A stretch of DNA of 64,000 nt from Bacteroidota bacterium (GTDB lineage: Bacteria > Bacteroidota > Bacteroidia > Cytophagales > Cyclobacteriaceae), in assembly GCA_018266395.1 (NCBI GenBank), contig JAFEAM010000003.1, positions 248,001 through 312,000 of the forward strand, written 5' to 3'. The position numbers and the translations under genes were made by a program. Positions 44,758 through 54,870 of the stretch are shown one piece after another. The notes beneath the pieces were generated by a model. That model was not told where the DNA came from, searched no databases, and was given only the letters and a program-made list of their open reading frames with translations. Position 1 is the stretch's first letter. Each line of letters starts with the position of its first letter.

Positions 44758-46419
44758 ATGATGGACCTTACTCAGTTATTTCCTTACACATTCGACCCTA
44801 AATATTCCAAACCCATTGCCTACTTCTCGATGGAGTTTGCTGTTGATCAGTCACTCAAGATTTACAGTGGCGGCCTTGGCTTTCTGGCGGGATCTCACCT
44901 CAGAAGCGCCTATGAATTGAAACAGAATTTCATCGGCATTGGCATTCTCTGGAAGTACGGCTATTACGACCAGGAGCGGAACATGGACGGCACCATGAAG
45001 GCGAGCTACATCGAGAAGATCTATGCTTTTCTTGAAGATACCGGCATCCGTTTCAACATCAGGATTCACAACCACGATGTGAAGGTCAAAGCCATGCTGT
45101 TACGCCCGGAGGTATTCGGTACGGCTCCCCTGTTCCTTCTTACCACCGATCTTCCGGAAAATGATCACCTGGCGCAGACCATCACTTACAGGCTTTACGA
45201 TTCTCACGAGAGCGCAAGGATAGCGCAATCAAGTTTGCTTGGATACGGCGGTGCACAACTGCTGGATATCATTGGCAGGCAGACTGACATCTACCACATG
45301 AATGAAGGCCATGGATTGCCGCTTTGTTTCTATCTATGGAACAAGTATCAGTCCCTGGATGAAGTGAAGAAGAGAGTGGTCTTCACCACACATACACCTG
45401 AACTGGCAGGCAATGAAGAGCGCGAAGTTTCCAGTCTTGAGGTGATGTCTTTCTTCGACGGCGTCCAGAAGGACCAGTATGAGCAGTTGCTGGAACCCGA
45501 AAGTGAAGTTCTGAACTACACTTTGGCGGCACTGAGAATGTCAAAGATTTCCAACGGCGTGAGTCAGCTTCACGGCAAAGTGGCGCAGAACATGTGGGGA
45601 CAGCATAAAAACATCGCCCCCATCCGGGCGATTACCAATGCTCAGAACTATACCTACTGGCGCGATGCAGTACTGGACGAAGCTTTCCGAAAAGAGGACA
45701 GCTGGGCGCAATCGGTCCGGAAGGTTCAGATGAAACGGGAGCTCTTCATGCACATAGCCGATCAGAGAGGGAAGATTTTTAGGGAAAATGTGCTGACCAT
45801 TGTTTGGGCACGGCGTTTTGCCGCCTACAAGAGAGCCAACCTGCTGCTTCACGACTATGAGCGCTTTTACGAGATGGTCACCAATAAGCGTTACCCTGTA
45901 CAAGTCATCTGGGCAGGCAAGCCCTATCCGGAAGACACGACCTCTATTGACATATTCAATGATATCTACCGGCAGACACGAGACCTTCCCAATTGCACCA
46001 TACTCACAGGGTATGAACTGGGTTTGTCGCGTTTGCTGAAGCGCGGCTCAGATGTCTGGCTAAACAACCCGCGGATTTACCGCGAGGCGTCAGGCACTTC
46101 CGGAATGTCGGCCGCCATGAACGGAAGCATCAATGTTTCCATACCGGATGGCTGGGTGCCTGAGTTTGCCCGTCATGGTGAAAATTGTTTTGTGGTAGAA
46201 CCGGCTGATCAGAGCCTGGCACAGGAAGAGCAGAATGCCATTGAAGCCAACCGGCTTTATGAAGTCCTGGAAAAGGAAGTGATTCCGCTCTACTATGACC
46301 GCCCTGATCGCTGGGCACAGGTGGTGAGGCAAAGTTGGAAAGACGTGCAGCCCCGGTTTGATTCCAACCGGATGGCAGATGAGTATTATAAGTTGCTTTA
46401 CAATCCGGAAACCAACTAG
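44758..46419 (+). CDS. Alpha-glucan phosphorylase-like protein (GT35), PLP lysine replaced
   Basis: Relative of the alpha-glucan family of glycogen/maltodextrin phosphorylases, 553 residues. It starts with AYFSMEFAVDQSLKIYSGGLG and has HLNEGH-like YHMNEGHGLPL and FTTHTPELAGNE. At the site where the family reads GTSGMKAA, this protein reads EASGTSGMSAAMNG: the expected PLP-binding lysine is Ser451 (from ATG 44758). It may therefore not be a classical PLP-dependent phosphorylase. I recall similar substitutions in other Bacteroidota but cannot confirm it. The start at 44758 fits the family; the frame is open to 44704. A GT3 glycogen synthase is 6 kb downstream. Confidence 0.85.
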   Translation: MMDLTQLFPYTFDPKYSKPIAYFSMEFAVDQSLKIYSGGLGFLAGSHLRSAYELKQNFIGIGILWKYGYYDQERNMDGTMKASYIEKIYAFLEDTGIRFNIRIHNHDVKVKAMLLRPEVFGTAPLFLLTTDLPENDHLAQTITYRLYDSHESARIAQSSLLGYGGAQLLDIIGRQTDIYHMNEGHGLPLCFYLWNKYQSLDEVKKRVVFTTHTPELAGNEEREVSSLEVMSFFDGVQKDQYEQLLEPESEVLNYTLAALRMSKISNGVSQLHGKVAQNMWGQHKNIAPIRAITNAQNYTYWRDAVLDEAFRKEDSWAQSVRKVQMKRELFMHIADQRGKIFRENVLTIVWARRFAAYKRANLLLHDYERFYEMVTNKRYPVQVIWAGKPYPEDTTSIDIFNDIYRQTRDLPNCTILTGYELGLSRLLKRGSDVWLNNPRIYREASGTSGMSAAMNGSINVSIPDGWVPEFARHGENCFVVEPADQSLAQEEQNAIEANRLYEVLEKEVIPLYYDRPDRWAQVVRQSWKDVQPRFDSNRMADEYYKLLYNPETN

Positions 46420-46517
46420 ACTGCATTCTCAGGCAATGGTGACACTGCGAATGCGATCTCTTGAGTATATTTTGTATTGATGCATGTGTCGTATATGTTA
46501 GCGCCAAATTTCAACAC

Positions 46518-47315
46518 TTGAGTCAACCGACACTCAGAGAAATATGGTTCTATCCTGTGAAATCACTCGGAGGCATCCGGGTCAAGTCGGCTGTGGTGCA
46601 TGCGAAAGGTCTCGAGCATGACCGGAGATGGATGCTGATTGACGAAGAAGGCACCTTTATCTCCCAACGTGAACAACCCATACTGTGCCGATTCCAGATG
46701 CAAAGGGAGAATGGGCAATTCCTTATTACTTATGGAGATGAGCATATCCTGCTGGATCCACGGCAATCCCCGACGGGTCAGGAGATAAGGGTACGCATTT
46801 GGGATGATGAAGTAAGCGCAAGGGAGGTAAGTGTCGGCCACAGTCAATGGTTTTCGAAGGCACTGCAGCGGAATGTGAAGTTGGTATTCTTCCCGGAAGA
46901 GAACAGCAGGCCGGCCGATCCTGACTATGCAACCCCGGGTGCGCAGGTAAGTCTTGCGGATGGGTTTCCGTTATTGCTCATCGGCACCAGATCACTCGAC
47001 GATCTGAACAGCCGGCTGCAGCAGACAGTCGGGATGAACCGCTTTAGACCCAACCTTGTAGTTGAAGGCATCGACCCTTTTGAAGAAGATAACTGGAAAG
47101 AGTTTACCATCGGCAAAAACCGCTTCGTAGCAGTAAAGCCGTGCGGCAGATGTATTATGACAACCATCAATCCTGAAACAGCCCAGACAGGAAAAGAACC
47201 ACTCGCAACTTTATCACGTTTTAGGAACAAAAAGGGGAAAGTGCTGTTCGGGCAGAATATCATACCCATTGACCATCACGAAATCAAAGAAGGAGATGAA
47301 ATCATATTGCACTAA
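46518..47315 (+). CDS. MOSC-domain sulfur-carrier protein
   Basis: MOSC beta-barrel N-terminal domain (IWFYPVKSLGGI) plus MOSC domain, 265 residues. The MOSC Cys lies in KPCGRCIMTTINPETAQTG, which fits YcbX-like enzymes that carry sulfur or reduce N-hydroxylated compounds with molybdenum cofactor. No ATG precedes the conserved start; TTG 46518 was chosen because it directly precedes SQPTLREIWFYPVKSLGG. It overlaps the SCO gene by 20 bases. Confidence 0.88.
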   Translation: MSQPTLREIWFYPVKSLGGIRVKSAVVHAKGLEHDRRWMLIDEEGTFISQREQPILCRFQMQRENGQFLITYGDEHILLDPRQSPTGQEIRVRIWDDEVSAREVSVGHSQWFSKALQRNVKLVFFPEENSRPADPDYATPGAQVSLADGFPLLLIGTRSLDDLNSRLQQTVGMNRFRPNLVVEGIDPFEEDNWKEFTIGKNRFVAVKPCGRCIMTTINPETAQTGKEPLATLSRFRNKKGKVLFGQNIIPIDHHEIKEGDEIILH

Positions 47316-47922
47316 GACTTATTTCTTACTCTTAGCCTTGACACTGCTGATCTCCTGCTCGTCCAGGGAAGATCGTTTGCCGGTGCTTGGAGAACGAACC
47401 GTTGAGGGTACCGACACGATCTATCATACCATCGCACCTTTTCATTTCGTGGATCAGGACAGCGCAGCGATCACCAATGAGACCTTCAGGGACAAGATTT
47501 ATGTAGCGGATTTCTTTTTTACGACTTGCCGTACGATCTGCCCGATCATGAAGACTCAGATGCTCCGCGTTTATGAGGCTACCAGGGAAATGCCTGATGT
47601 GCTGCTCTTATCTCACACCATCGATCCCGAATACGACACGGTAGCGCTCCTGCATGATTTTGCGGGCCGGCTGGGGGTTGAAAGCAAGCGCTGGCACTTT
47701 GTCACGGGGGTCAAAGATTCCATCTACAAGATTGCCCAGACTTCCTACTTTGCCACAGCCATGGAGGACAAGACTGAACCCGATGGATTCATTCACAGTG
47801 GTGCATTTCTTCTGATTGATAAAAGTGGAAGAATCCGCGGAAAGTATGACGGCACAAAGGAGGAGGATGTAAACCGCCTGATTGGGGACATCAAACGACT
47901 GAGACGGGAATACAAGCAGTGA
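47296..47922 (+). CDS. SCO1/SenC family copper chaperone
   Basis: Thioredoxin-fold lipoprotein of 208 residues (lipobox TLLISCSS) that helps to assemble the copper A centre of cytochrome oxidase. The copper motif is TTCRTICP (CxxxC) with a downstream His in GFIHSGAFLLID. It overlaps the MOSC gene by 20 bases and the next cytochrome c gene begins two bases after its stop, so the three are probably cotranscribed. ATG 47296 was chosen over the earlier 47269. Confidence 0.9.
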   Translation: MKSYCTKTYFLLLALTLLISCSSREDRLPVLGERTVEGTDTIYHTIAPFHFVDQDSAAITNETFRDKIYVADFFFTTCRTICPIMKTQMLRVYEATREMPDVLLLSHTIDPEYDTVALLHDFAGRLGVESKRWHFVTGVKDSIYKIAQTSYFATAMEDKTEPDGFIHSGAFLLIDKSGRIRGKYDGTKEEDVNRLIGDIKRLRREYKQ

Positions 47923-47924
47923 CC

Positions 47925-48350
47925 ATGAGAGTAGGCAGATGGTGCTTTGTAATATTGATGATCATGGCGGCAGGACTCGGCGGCTGTCAACTGAAGGATC
48001 CCAAATATCAGTTGTACTATGTGGAGGGCGAGCAGCTGTACAATAAGCACTGCAGCAATTGTCACCAGAAAAATGGAACAGGGCTTGGCAGGGTATATCC
48101 TCCACTGGCCAACGCCGACTACCTGGATCTGCATTTTGATGAAATAGGGTGCCTGATCAAGTATGGGAGAAGGGGAGAGATACTTGTCAATGGCGAGCAC
48201 TTTAATCAACCGATGCCCGGCGTACCGCTTCTGACTGAGTTGGAGATTGCCGAAATCATGACTTACGTGGGCAATACCTGGGGTCATGAGAAGGGCCTCG
48301 TTGATGTCCGGTCTGTTGCCGGCAAGCTCGAAACGTGCATATCCGAATAA
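47925..48350 (+). CDS. Cytochrome c lipoprotein
   Basis: Single-haem cytochrome c of 141 residues with a lipoprotein signal (lipobox LGGC) and haem motif CSNCH. The segment GRVYPPLANADYL parallels GVYPPVAKSDYM of the cytochrome at 40905-41315, and both end with a long C-terminal helix region (AEIMTYVGNTWG), so they are paralogs. It follows the SCO gene directly and may deliver electrons to a terminal oxidase. A GTG at 47919 overlapping the SCO stop is an alternative start. Confidence 0.9.
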   Translation: MRVGRWCFVILMIMAAGLGGCQLKDPKYQLYYVEGEQLYNKHCSNCHQKNGTGLGRVYPPLANADYLDLHFDEIGCLIKYGRRGEILVNGEHFNQPMPGVPLLTELEIAEIMTYVGNTWGHEKGLVDVRSVAGKLETCISE

Positions 48351-48363
48351 AAAAGAGCAATTT

Positions 48364-48392
48364 TGTTACAAGCAGATTGACCAGCTGTAACA
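48364..48392 (+). other. Inverted repeat in the potassium-channel leader
   Basis: TGTTAC (48364-48369) and GTAACA (48387-48392) are perfect complements, extended inward by AGC/GCT with one bulge, forming a hairpin five bases before the channel ATG at 48398. It could be an operator or an RNA structure that hides the start region. Confidence 0.45.
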
Positions 48393-48397
48393 TATAA

Positions 48398-49453
48398 ATG
48401 AAAAGACCCAACCTGAGACGAACCATCCTCAGCATTGTTGGGGTGCTGGCCGTCTATGGCATTCTGCTGGCCATAATGGTTTATTTTGAGGAAGAATCTC
48501 CCCGCAGTTCCATTCACACCGTTCAGGATGCCATCTGGTACCTGGCGGAAACGCTCACCACCGTCGGCTATGGGGACGTGCTCCCTGTAACCTACTGGGG
48601 CAGGATGATCGGGTTCATTTTCCTCCTCTCGAGTCTCGGTGCGTACGGTCTTATTATCGGTCAGATCGCAAATTTTATGTCAACACTAAAAGAACAAAAG
48701 GAACTGGGTCTCAATGGCACACAGTTTACCAAGCATGTGATTATTGTGGGCTGGAATGACTTTGCCCAATCTGTGATTGGCCACCTGGTCGCGGCCGGCC
48801 GGCAGGTAGCAGTCATAACCAAAGATCGCAGCAGCATCGACATCATCCGTGAGTATTATCCGGATGACAAGGTGTATACCCTTTATACTGATTACAGCAA
48901 CTTTGATCTGCTGGAAAAAGCCAATATCCGCGAAGCAACCATTGTCTTCATCAACCTCAATGATGATACGGAGAAACTTGTCTATATCATCAATATCAAG
49001 AAGCGCTTTCAGGACCTAAACTGCGTGGTCACCCTCGACAATGGAAACCTCAAAAGTACCTTCCAGAATGCTGGTGTCACGTACGCGATCTCCAAGAATG
49101 AAATCTCGTCAAAGTTGCTGGCCAGCTACATCTATGAGCCCGATGTGGCGATCCTGAGTGAGGAACTTATCGCTTACGCCCATGAGGATCATGAATATGA
49201 CATGAAGGAATTCCTTATCACCGGGAACAATCCAATGATTGGGATGCCGTACGAGAAAGCATTCTTTGATCTTAAGAAGCAGTCCAATGTCATACTCTTT
49301 GGCCTGGTCAGGATCAATGAAGGTAAACGTATCCTCTACAAGAATCCGTCCATCAACCTGGCCATCCAGGACGGTGATTATCTCATCATGCTGATGGATC
49401 GCAAAGGCCAGGATAAACTCAAGCGGCTGTTCAATATAGAAGAAGGGGTATAA
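48398..49453 (+). CDS. Potassium channel with TrkA-N/TrkA-C (RCK) domains
   Basis: Two-transmembrane potassium channel of 351 residues. TM1 is at about 10-30, the pore loop carries the selectivity filter TVGYGD (55-60), and TM2 follows (IGFIFLLSSLGAYGLI). The cytoplasmic part has an NAD-binding RCK fold (HVIIVGWNDFAQSVIGHL) and a TrkA-C domain (about 260-350). It is a complete channel of the MthK-like layout. A hairpin lies in its leader. Confidence 0.93.
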   Translation: MKRPNLRRTILSIVGVLAVYGILLAIMVYFEEESPRSSIHTVQDAIWYLAETLTTVGYGDVLPVTYWGRMIGFIFLLSSLGAYGLIIGQIANFMSTLKEQKELGLNGTQFTKHVIIVGWNDFAQSVIGHLVAAGRQVAVITKDRSSIDIIREYYPDDKVYTLYTDYSNFDLLEKANIREATIVFINLNDDTEKLVYIINIKKRFQDLNCVVTLDNGNLKSTFQNAGVTYAISKNEISSKLLASYIYEPDVAILSEELIAYAHEDHEYDMKEFLITGNNPMIGMPYEKAFFDLKKQSNVILFGLVRINEGKRILYKNPSINLAIQDGDYLIMLMDRKGQDKLKRLFNIEEGV

Positions 49454-49498
49454 GGGTTACCGGACAGACCCATCTGTGTACCCCTTAGACCTTGCCGG

Positions 49499-52114
49499 TC
49501 AGATCACCTCGACAGGAGTTGCATTGATAAACTCAAACTCCACGTCATTCTTCATATCAACCTGGATGACGGCGTCTTTGCTGACCTTGCCAGCCAGAAT
49601 CTGCTTGGATAATTCATTCAGAATCTCGCGTTGCAGGACCCGCTTCAACGGCCTTGCGCCGAATTGAGGATCATATCCCAGTTTCGCCAGCCGGTCCATA
49701 GCCCTGTCCGTCACATCCAGTTGGATGCCGGATTCAAGTAATCTCCTGCTGATCTGTTCAACTTGGATGCCCACGATTTTTCTCACATCCGCCTTGCTAA
49801 GCGGACGGAACATGATGATCTCATCAATGCGGTTGATAAACTCAGGCCGCACATTCTTCTTGAGTAATTCAAGTACCTGTTCCTTTGTGTCCTCAATCAC
49901 TTCGAAGTAGTTGTCCTCGTTGATCTTCTCAAAGTTTTCCTGGATAAGGTGAGCCCCCATGTTGGTGGTCATGATGATGATGGTGTTCTTGAAGTTGGCC
50001 ACCCGTCCTTTATTGTCGGTCAGACGGCCATCATCGAGTACCTGGAGCAGGATGTTGAATACGTCCGGGTGTGCTTTCTCGATTTCATCGAGCAGGATGA
50101 CACTGTACGGCTTCCTTCTCACTGCTTCAGTTAGTTGACCGCCTTCGTCATATCCAACATAGCCGGGAGGCGCTCCGATCAGCCGGCTGACGCTGTGACG
50201 CTCCTGGTATTCACTCATGTCGATGCGCACCATGGCGTTGTCGTCGTTGAACAGGTATTCTGCCAGTGCTTTGGACAGTTCAGTCTTGCCTACTCCGGTA
50301 GTACCCATGAAAATGAACGAGCCGATGGGGCGCTTGGGATCCTGAAGTCCGGCCCTGCTTCTTCGGACTGCATCCGACAATGCGCGGATGGCTTCTTCCT
50401 GACCTGCAACCCTTTTGCTTAATTCTTCCTCAAGGGTGAGCAGCTTGTCCCGCTCACTCTGCAGCATCTTGCTGACAGGAATGCCGGTCCACTTCGCCAC
50501 CACTTCGGCAATGTCTTCGCTGTCCACTTCTTCTTTCAGAAGGGAGCCGTCTCCCTGCATCTGCTTCATCTTTTGTTGCAGGGCGTTGAGGCGTTTTTCC
50601 GCCTCGACAATTTTTCCATAGCGTATCTCGGCCACACGTCCGTAGTCGCCGGCTTTTTCTGCCTGGTCGCCTTCAGACTTCAGTTTGTCAATGGCCTCTT
50701 TCTCTTTTTGAATGCCGTGTACAACTTCCTTTTCGCCTTCCCATCTGGCCTTGAGATCCTTGCGCTTGTCAGATAACTCAGAAATCTCCTTGCTCAGGCT
50801 TGTTTCCTTATCCCTGTCCTTTTCCCGGCGTATGGCCTCTCGCTCAATTTCCAGTTGCATGATCTTGCGGTTCAGTTCATCGAGCTCTTCGGGAAGTGAA
50901 TCCATCTCGATCCTCAATTTCGAGGCCGCTTCATCCATGAGGTCTATGGCTTTATCAGGAAGGAAACGATCGGAGATGTAGCGATGCGAAAGTTCCACAG
51001 CTGCAATGACCGCGTCGTCCTTGATCCGCACACCATGGTGAAGTTCATACTTGTCTTTGATACCCCTGAGGATGGAAATGGAATCTTCTGTACTCGGTTC
51101 ATCCACCATGACCGACTGGAAGCGGCGTTCGAGAGCCTTGTCCTTCTCAATGTATTTCTGGTATTCTTTGAGCGTGGTCGCGCCGATGGCATGGAGTTCA
51201 CCCCGTGCGAGAGCGGGCTTCAGGAGATTGGCCGCATCCATGGCTCCTTCGCCACCGCCTCCTGCCCCGATCAACGTATGGATTTCATCAATAAACAGAA
51301 TGATCTGTCCATTGGAATCAATGACTTCTTTTATCACCGACTTCAGGCGTTCCTCAAATTCTCCCTTGTACTTGGCGCCTGCAACCAGCAGGCCCATGTC
51401 CAGCGAGACCAGAATCTTGTCTTTGATATTTTCCGGAACGTCGCCATTTACTATTCGTTGTGCCATGCCCTCAACAATGGCTGTCTTGCCCACACCGGGT
51501 TCTCCGAGAAGTATGGGATTGTTCTTCGTTCTCCTTGAAAGAATCTGCAGTACCCGTCGTATTTCCTCATCGCGACCAATGACGGGATCAATCTTGCCCG
51601 CTTTTGCCAGCTCATTCAGATTTTTTGAATAACGTTCCAGTGATTTGTATTTGGCCTCCGCATTCTGATCGGTAACAGAAGTGCCGCCGCGTAATTCCTT
51701 AATTGCCTTGATCAATTCAGGTCGCGAAAAGCCAGTGTCCTTCATGATGGCCGAAGCCTTGTCACGAATACCGAGCAAAGCGAGAAGCAGGTGCTCGATA
51801 GAAATATATTCGTCCTTGAATTCCTTGAGTTCCTTTTCGGCTTGCTGGAGGAGCGTATTGGATGAAGATGACAGGTAGGGCTGTGATCCTGAAACCTTAG
51901 GATAACTATTCAATAATTCATCCAGTTTGCTTTCAAGTATAGACTGGTTGACATTGAGCTTCTTGACCAGATAGCCAATAACATTCTCATCGGTTTCCAG
52001 GATGGCCTTCAGAATGTGCCCCGGTTCAATCGCCTGGTTCTGGCGGGATGTTGCGATTTCGGCCGACTTCTGAAGCGCTTCCTGTGATTTTATAGTGAAT
52101 TTTTCAAAGTTCAT
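49499..52114 (-). CDS. clpB: ATP-dependent chaperone ClpB
   Basis: Disaggregase that works with DnaK/DnaJ/GrpE. Order of domains: Clp N-domain repeats (1-150), AAA module 1 with GEPGVGKT, a long coiled-coil middle domain (about 400-520) and AAA module 2 with GTTGVGKT and a terminal arginine-rich region. Length 871 is normal. Unusually for this window, an AGGAGG sequence (52124-52129) lies nine bases before the ATG, a good Shine-Dalgarno. A five-codon frame (MSHEL, 52104-52121) overlaps the start. Confidence 0.97.
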   Translation of the reverse strand: MNFEKFTIKSQEALQKSAEIATSRQNQAIEPGHILKAILETDENVIGYLVKKLNVNQSILESKLDELLNSYPKVSGSQPYLSSSSNTLLQQAEKELKEFKDEYISIEHLLLALLGIRDKASAIMKDTGFSRPELIKAIKELRGGTSVTDQNAEAKYKSLERYSKNLNELAKAGKIDPVIGRDEEIRRVLQILSRRTKNNPILLGEPGVGKTAIVEGMAQRIVNGDVPENIKDKILVSLDMGLLVAGAKYKGEFEERLKSVIKEVIDSNGQIILFIDEIHTLIGAGGGGEGAMDAANLLKPALARGELHAIGATTLKEYQKYIEKDKALERRFQSVMVDEPSTEDSISILRGIKDKYELHHGVRIKDDAVIAAVELSHRYISDRFLPDKAIDLMDEAASKLRIEMDSLPEELDELNRKIMQLEIEREAIRREKDRDKETSLSKEISELSDKRKDLKARWEGEKEVVHGIQKEKEAIDKLKSEGDQAEKAGDYGRVAEIRYGKIVEAEKRLNALQQKMKQMQGDGSLLKEEVDSEDIAEVVAKWTGIPVSKMLQSERDKLLTLEEELSKRVAGQEEAIRALSDAVRRSRAGLQDPKRPIGSFIFMGTTGVGKTELSKALAEYLFNDDNAMVRIDMSEYQERHSVSRLIGAPPGYVGYDEGGQLTEAVRRKPYSVILLDEIEKAHPDVFNILLQVLDDGRLTDNKGRVANFKNTIIIMTTNMGAHLIQENFEKINEDNYFEVIEDTKEQVLELLKKNVRPEFINRIDEIIMFRPLSKADVRKIVGIQVEQISRRLLESGIQLDVTDRAMDRLAKLGYDPQFGARPLKRVLQREILNELSKQILAGKVSKDAVIQVDMKNDVEFEFINATPVEVI

Positions 52115-52320
52115 GACTCATTTCCTCCTGTCTTCCTCAACCGTCAAATCGTTAACCAACTCGCTCCCGACCAGCTTTCAGGCAATAATGGCGTGTTTTT
52201 TCCAGTGTAAAGTGTGGTTATGTGTCATTTTGTCCTGCCTCGAGTAATTGAATAAAGGACACTAACCTCTTCCATGCATGGTTTGATTGATCGCGGTTTC
52301 TGGCGTAGCTTTTAAGCGCT

Positions 52321-54144
52321 ATGCAATCCGGCAAAAAAAGTACTCAGTTTCCCAGGGCAGTGCTGATGGAAGTGGCATGGGAAGTTTGCAACCAGGTGGG
52401 TGGAATCTACACGGTCATCCGCACCAAGGCGCCCGCGATGGTTGAGAATGTGGAAGGTCCATTTTGCATGATCGGTCCATATCTGGGGAAGAACATACAG
52501 GCCGAGCTGGAACCACTCAATGATGCTGAGGATCTCTTCGGGCAGGCGGCAGCCAATCTCAGGAAGCGGGGCTATGATGTGCACTATGCCGAATGGTTGA
52601 TTACAGGCAAGCCGAGGGTTGTGCTGTTGAATCCGAATGTGATCGAAACCAAGGCGCTCAACGTCATCAAATATCTTCTTTGGAAAAATCATGGCGTGGA
52701 GACGCCTGAAAAGAATGAGCTCACTGACCAGGTGGTGGGTTTTGGTTACCTCACAAAGCTTTTCATTGACGAGGTGGTGAAGCTGGCGGGCAAGGATGAT
52801 CCTTTAATAGTTCATTTTCATGAATGGATGGCAGGATTGCCCATACTTGATATCCGTCGCGAGAAGATGCCCGTCAAAACCATTTTCACCACCCATGCCA
52901 CGCAGTTGGGAAGACACCTGGCAATTAATTCTCCGCTGTTTTATGCCCACCTTCCTTTCTTTAACCATGAACTGGAAGCAAAGAAATTTGGCATCGTAAC
53001 GGAAGAGGCAATTGAGTTCAGGTGCGCGCAAAATTGCACAGTTCTCACCACGGTCAGTGATGTTACGGTGCGTGAGTGCAGACATCTCCTGAAGAGAAAG
53101 CCCGAGGTGGTTGTGCCCAATGGGTTGAACATTGAACGCTTCGAGGCTTTGCATGAATTCCAGAATCTTCACGCCCTGTACAAGAAAGAGATTCATGAGT
53201 TTGTGATGGGACACTTCTTTCAGTCTTATACATTCGATCTGGACAAGACGATTTACCTGTTTACTTCCGGGCGATACGAGTACCGAAACAAGGGATTCGA
53301 TATGACGCTGGAAGCCCTCTGGCTGCTGAATGAAAAGCTGAAGGCCGAGAAGACAGACCTGACCGTGGTAATGTTCTTTGTCACCAAAAGGGAATTCTAC
53401 AGCATCAAGCCTGATGTGCTTCACTCCCGTGCCATGATGGAGGAAATCCGTCAGACCTGTGAAGCGATTGAACGTGAAATCGGGAAGGGACTGTTTTTTG
53501 CCTCCACCACACGGGCAGATAACCGGCTTCCCAACCTCAATGACTTTGTGGATGACTATTGGAAACTGCGGTATCGCCGGACCATTCAAAGCTGGAAGAC
53601 CAGCCGGCTTCCCATGGTGATAACCCACAAATTGGTAAATGAAGATAACGATGACATCCTGCAGTTTCTGGCGAGAAAGAATCTGCTGAACCGCCCTCAG
53701 GACAAAGTGAAAGTAGTCTACCACCCGGATTTCATCACTTCGACCAATCCGCTCTTCGGAATGGATTACAGCCAATTCGTAAGAGGTTGCCACCTGGGTG
53801 TGTTTCCCAGCTACTATGAACCGTGGGGCTACACGCCACTGGAGTGCATGGCCAGCGGTGTGCCGGCCGTCACCAGCGACTTGTCCGGATTCGGTGATTA
53901 CCTGACCAGGAATTTCCCCGATCACGAGAAGAACGGAATGTTTGTAGTGGAGCGGGGGAAGAGGACATTTGACTGGAGCACCCGTCAACTCGCAGCTTTC
54001 CTGCACAAGTTCCTGATGCAAAATCGCCGTGAGCGGATTACCCAAAGGAATAATGTGGAAAGTTATTCTGCGGCCTTTGACTGGAAGATGCTCATCAAGC
54101 ATTACCGGCAGGCTTATGACCTGGCGGTGCAACAACCATCCTGA
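52321..54144 (+). CDS. Glycogen synthase, GT3 family
   Basis: GT3 (animal/fungal-type) glycogen synthase of 607 residues. The N-terminal acceptor region VAWEVCNQVGGIYTVIRTKA is hallmark; the C-terminal EPWGYTPLECMASGVPAV holds the E-x7-E retaining glycosyltransferase motif. GT3 enzymes use UDP-glucose. It probably works with the phosphorylase-like protein at 44758-46419. No branching or debranching enzyme gene is adjacent. Confidence 0.93.
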   Translation: MQSGKKSTQFPRAVLMEVAWEVCNQVGGIYTVIRTKAPAMVENVEGPFCMIGPYLGKNIQAELEPLNDAEDLFGQAAANLRKRGYDVHYAEWLITGKPRVVLLNPNVIETKALNVIKYLLWKNHGVETPEKNELTDQVVGFGYLTKLFIDEVVKLAGKDDPLIVHFHEWMAGLPILDIRREKMPVKTIFTTHATQLGRHLAINSPLFYAHLPFFNHELEAKKFGIVTEEAIEFRCAQNCTVLTTVSDVTVRECRHLLKRKPEVVVPNGLNIERFEALHEFQNLHALYKKEIHEFVMGHFFQSYTFDLDKTIYLFTSGRYEYRNKGFDMTLEALWLLNEKLKAEKTDLTVVMFFVTKREFYSIKPDVLHSRAMMEEIRQTCEAIEREIGKGLFFASTTRADNRLPNLNDFVDDYWKLRYRRTIQSWKTSRLPMVITHKLVNEDNDDILQFLARKNLLNRPQDKVKVVYHPDFITSTNPLFGMDYSQFVRGCHLGVFPSYYEPWGYTPLECMASGVPAVTSDLSGFGDYLTRNFPDHEKNGMFVVERGKRTFDWSTRQLAAFLHKFLMQNRRERITQRNNVESYSAAFDWKMLIKHYRQAYDLAVQQPS

Positions 54145-54192
54145 TTTAACATTCGGTTTACAATTTCTTTTTAATTTTCACGTCAAAGCTGT

Positions 54193-54840
54193 ATGACCGT
54201 TCATCAACTGACCGAAAAAGACTCCATCGCCAATCAGTATCTGAGCGAACTGCGCGATGTGCGGCAGCAGCAGAACCGTCACCGCTTCCGCGAGAATCTG
54301 ACCCGGTTGGGTGAGATTATGGCTTATGAGATTTCAAAGGTTTTGCCATTTGAGATTAAGGAAGTCCAAACACCGCTGGGTACCAAGAAAGTAAGGACCC
54401 TGAAAGAACAACCGGTCTTGATAACCGTACTGCGTGCCGGAGTTCCGTTCTTTAATGGGTTCCAATACCTGTTTGATGAGGCGGATGCCGGATTCATCGG
54501 ATCCTATCGCAAGGAGGGAGGTCAGACCATCACGATCTATTCGGGTTATCGGGCCACACCGTCTGTTGCAGGCCGGGTGGTCATTCTGATTGACACCATG
54601 CTGGCTACCGGCAGATCGCTTGCCGATGCCATCGCCGGCATCACGGCCCAGGGACAACCTTCGCATATACATATGGCCAATGTGATTGCTGCGCCTGAGG
54701 GAATTCGCTACCTGGAAGAAAATACAAAGGTTCCGCTTACCCTCTGGACATTTGCCATTGATGATCGTCTGAACAGCGATTACTACATTGTGCCAGGCTT
54801 GGGTGATGCCGGAGATCTGAGTTACGGTTCCAAGACGTGA
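54193..54840 (+). CDS. upp: Uracil phosphoribosyltransferase
   Basis: Salvages uracil with PRPP to UMP. The PRPP-binding motif is IDTMLATGRSLADAI (near residue 135), and the uracil-binding C-terminus ends with YIVPGLGDAGDLSYGS. Length 215 is standard. 48 bases follow the glycogen synthase stop; the small membrane protein gene follows after 30 bases. Confidence 0.95.
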   Translation: MTVHQLTEKDSIANQYLSELRDVRQQQNRHRFRENLTRLGEIMAYEISKVLPFEIKEVQTPLGTKKVRTLKEQPVLITVLRAGVPFFNGFQYLFDEADAGFIGSYRKEGGQTITIYSGYRATPSVAGRVVILIDTMLATGRSLADAIAGITAQGQPSHIHMANVIAAPEGIRYLEENTKVPLTLWTFAIDDRLNSDYYIVPGLGDAGDLSYGSKT

Positions 54841-54870
54841 TGAATTTATGACAAGCCAAACCTCCTCCTT

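Noticed and set aside
52804-54135. Minus-strand frame of 443 codons
   Set aside because: Fully antisense to the GT3 glycogen synthase, which has complete family motifs; the antisense product matches nothing.
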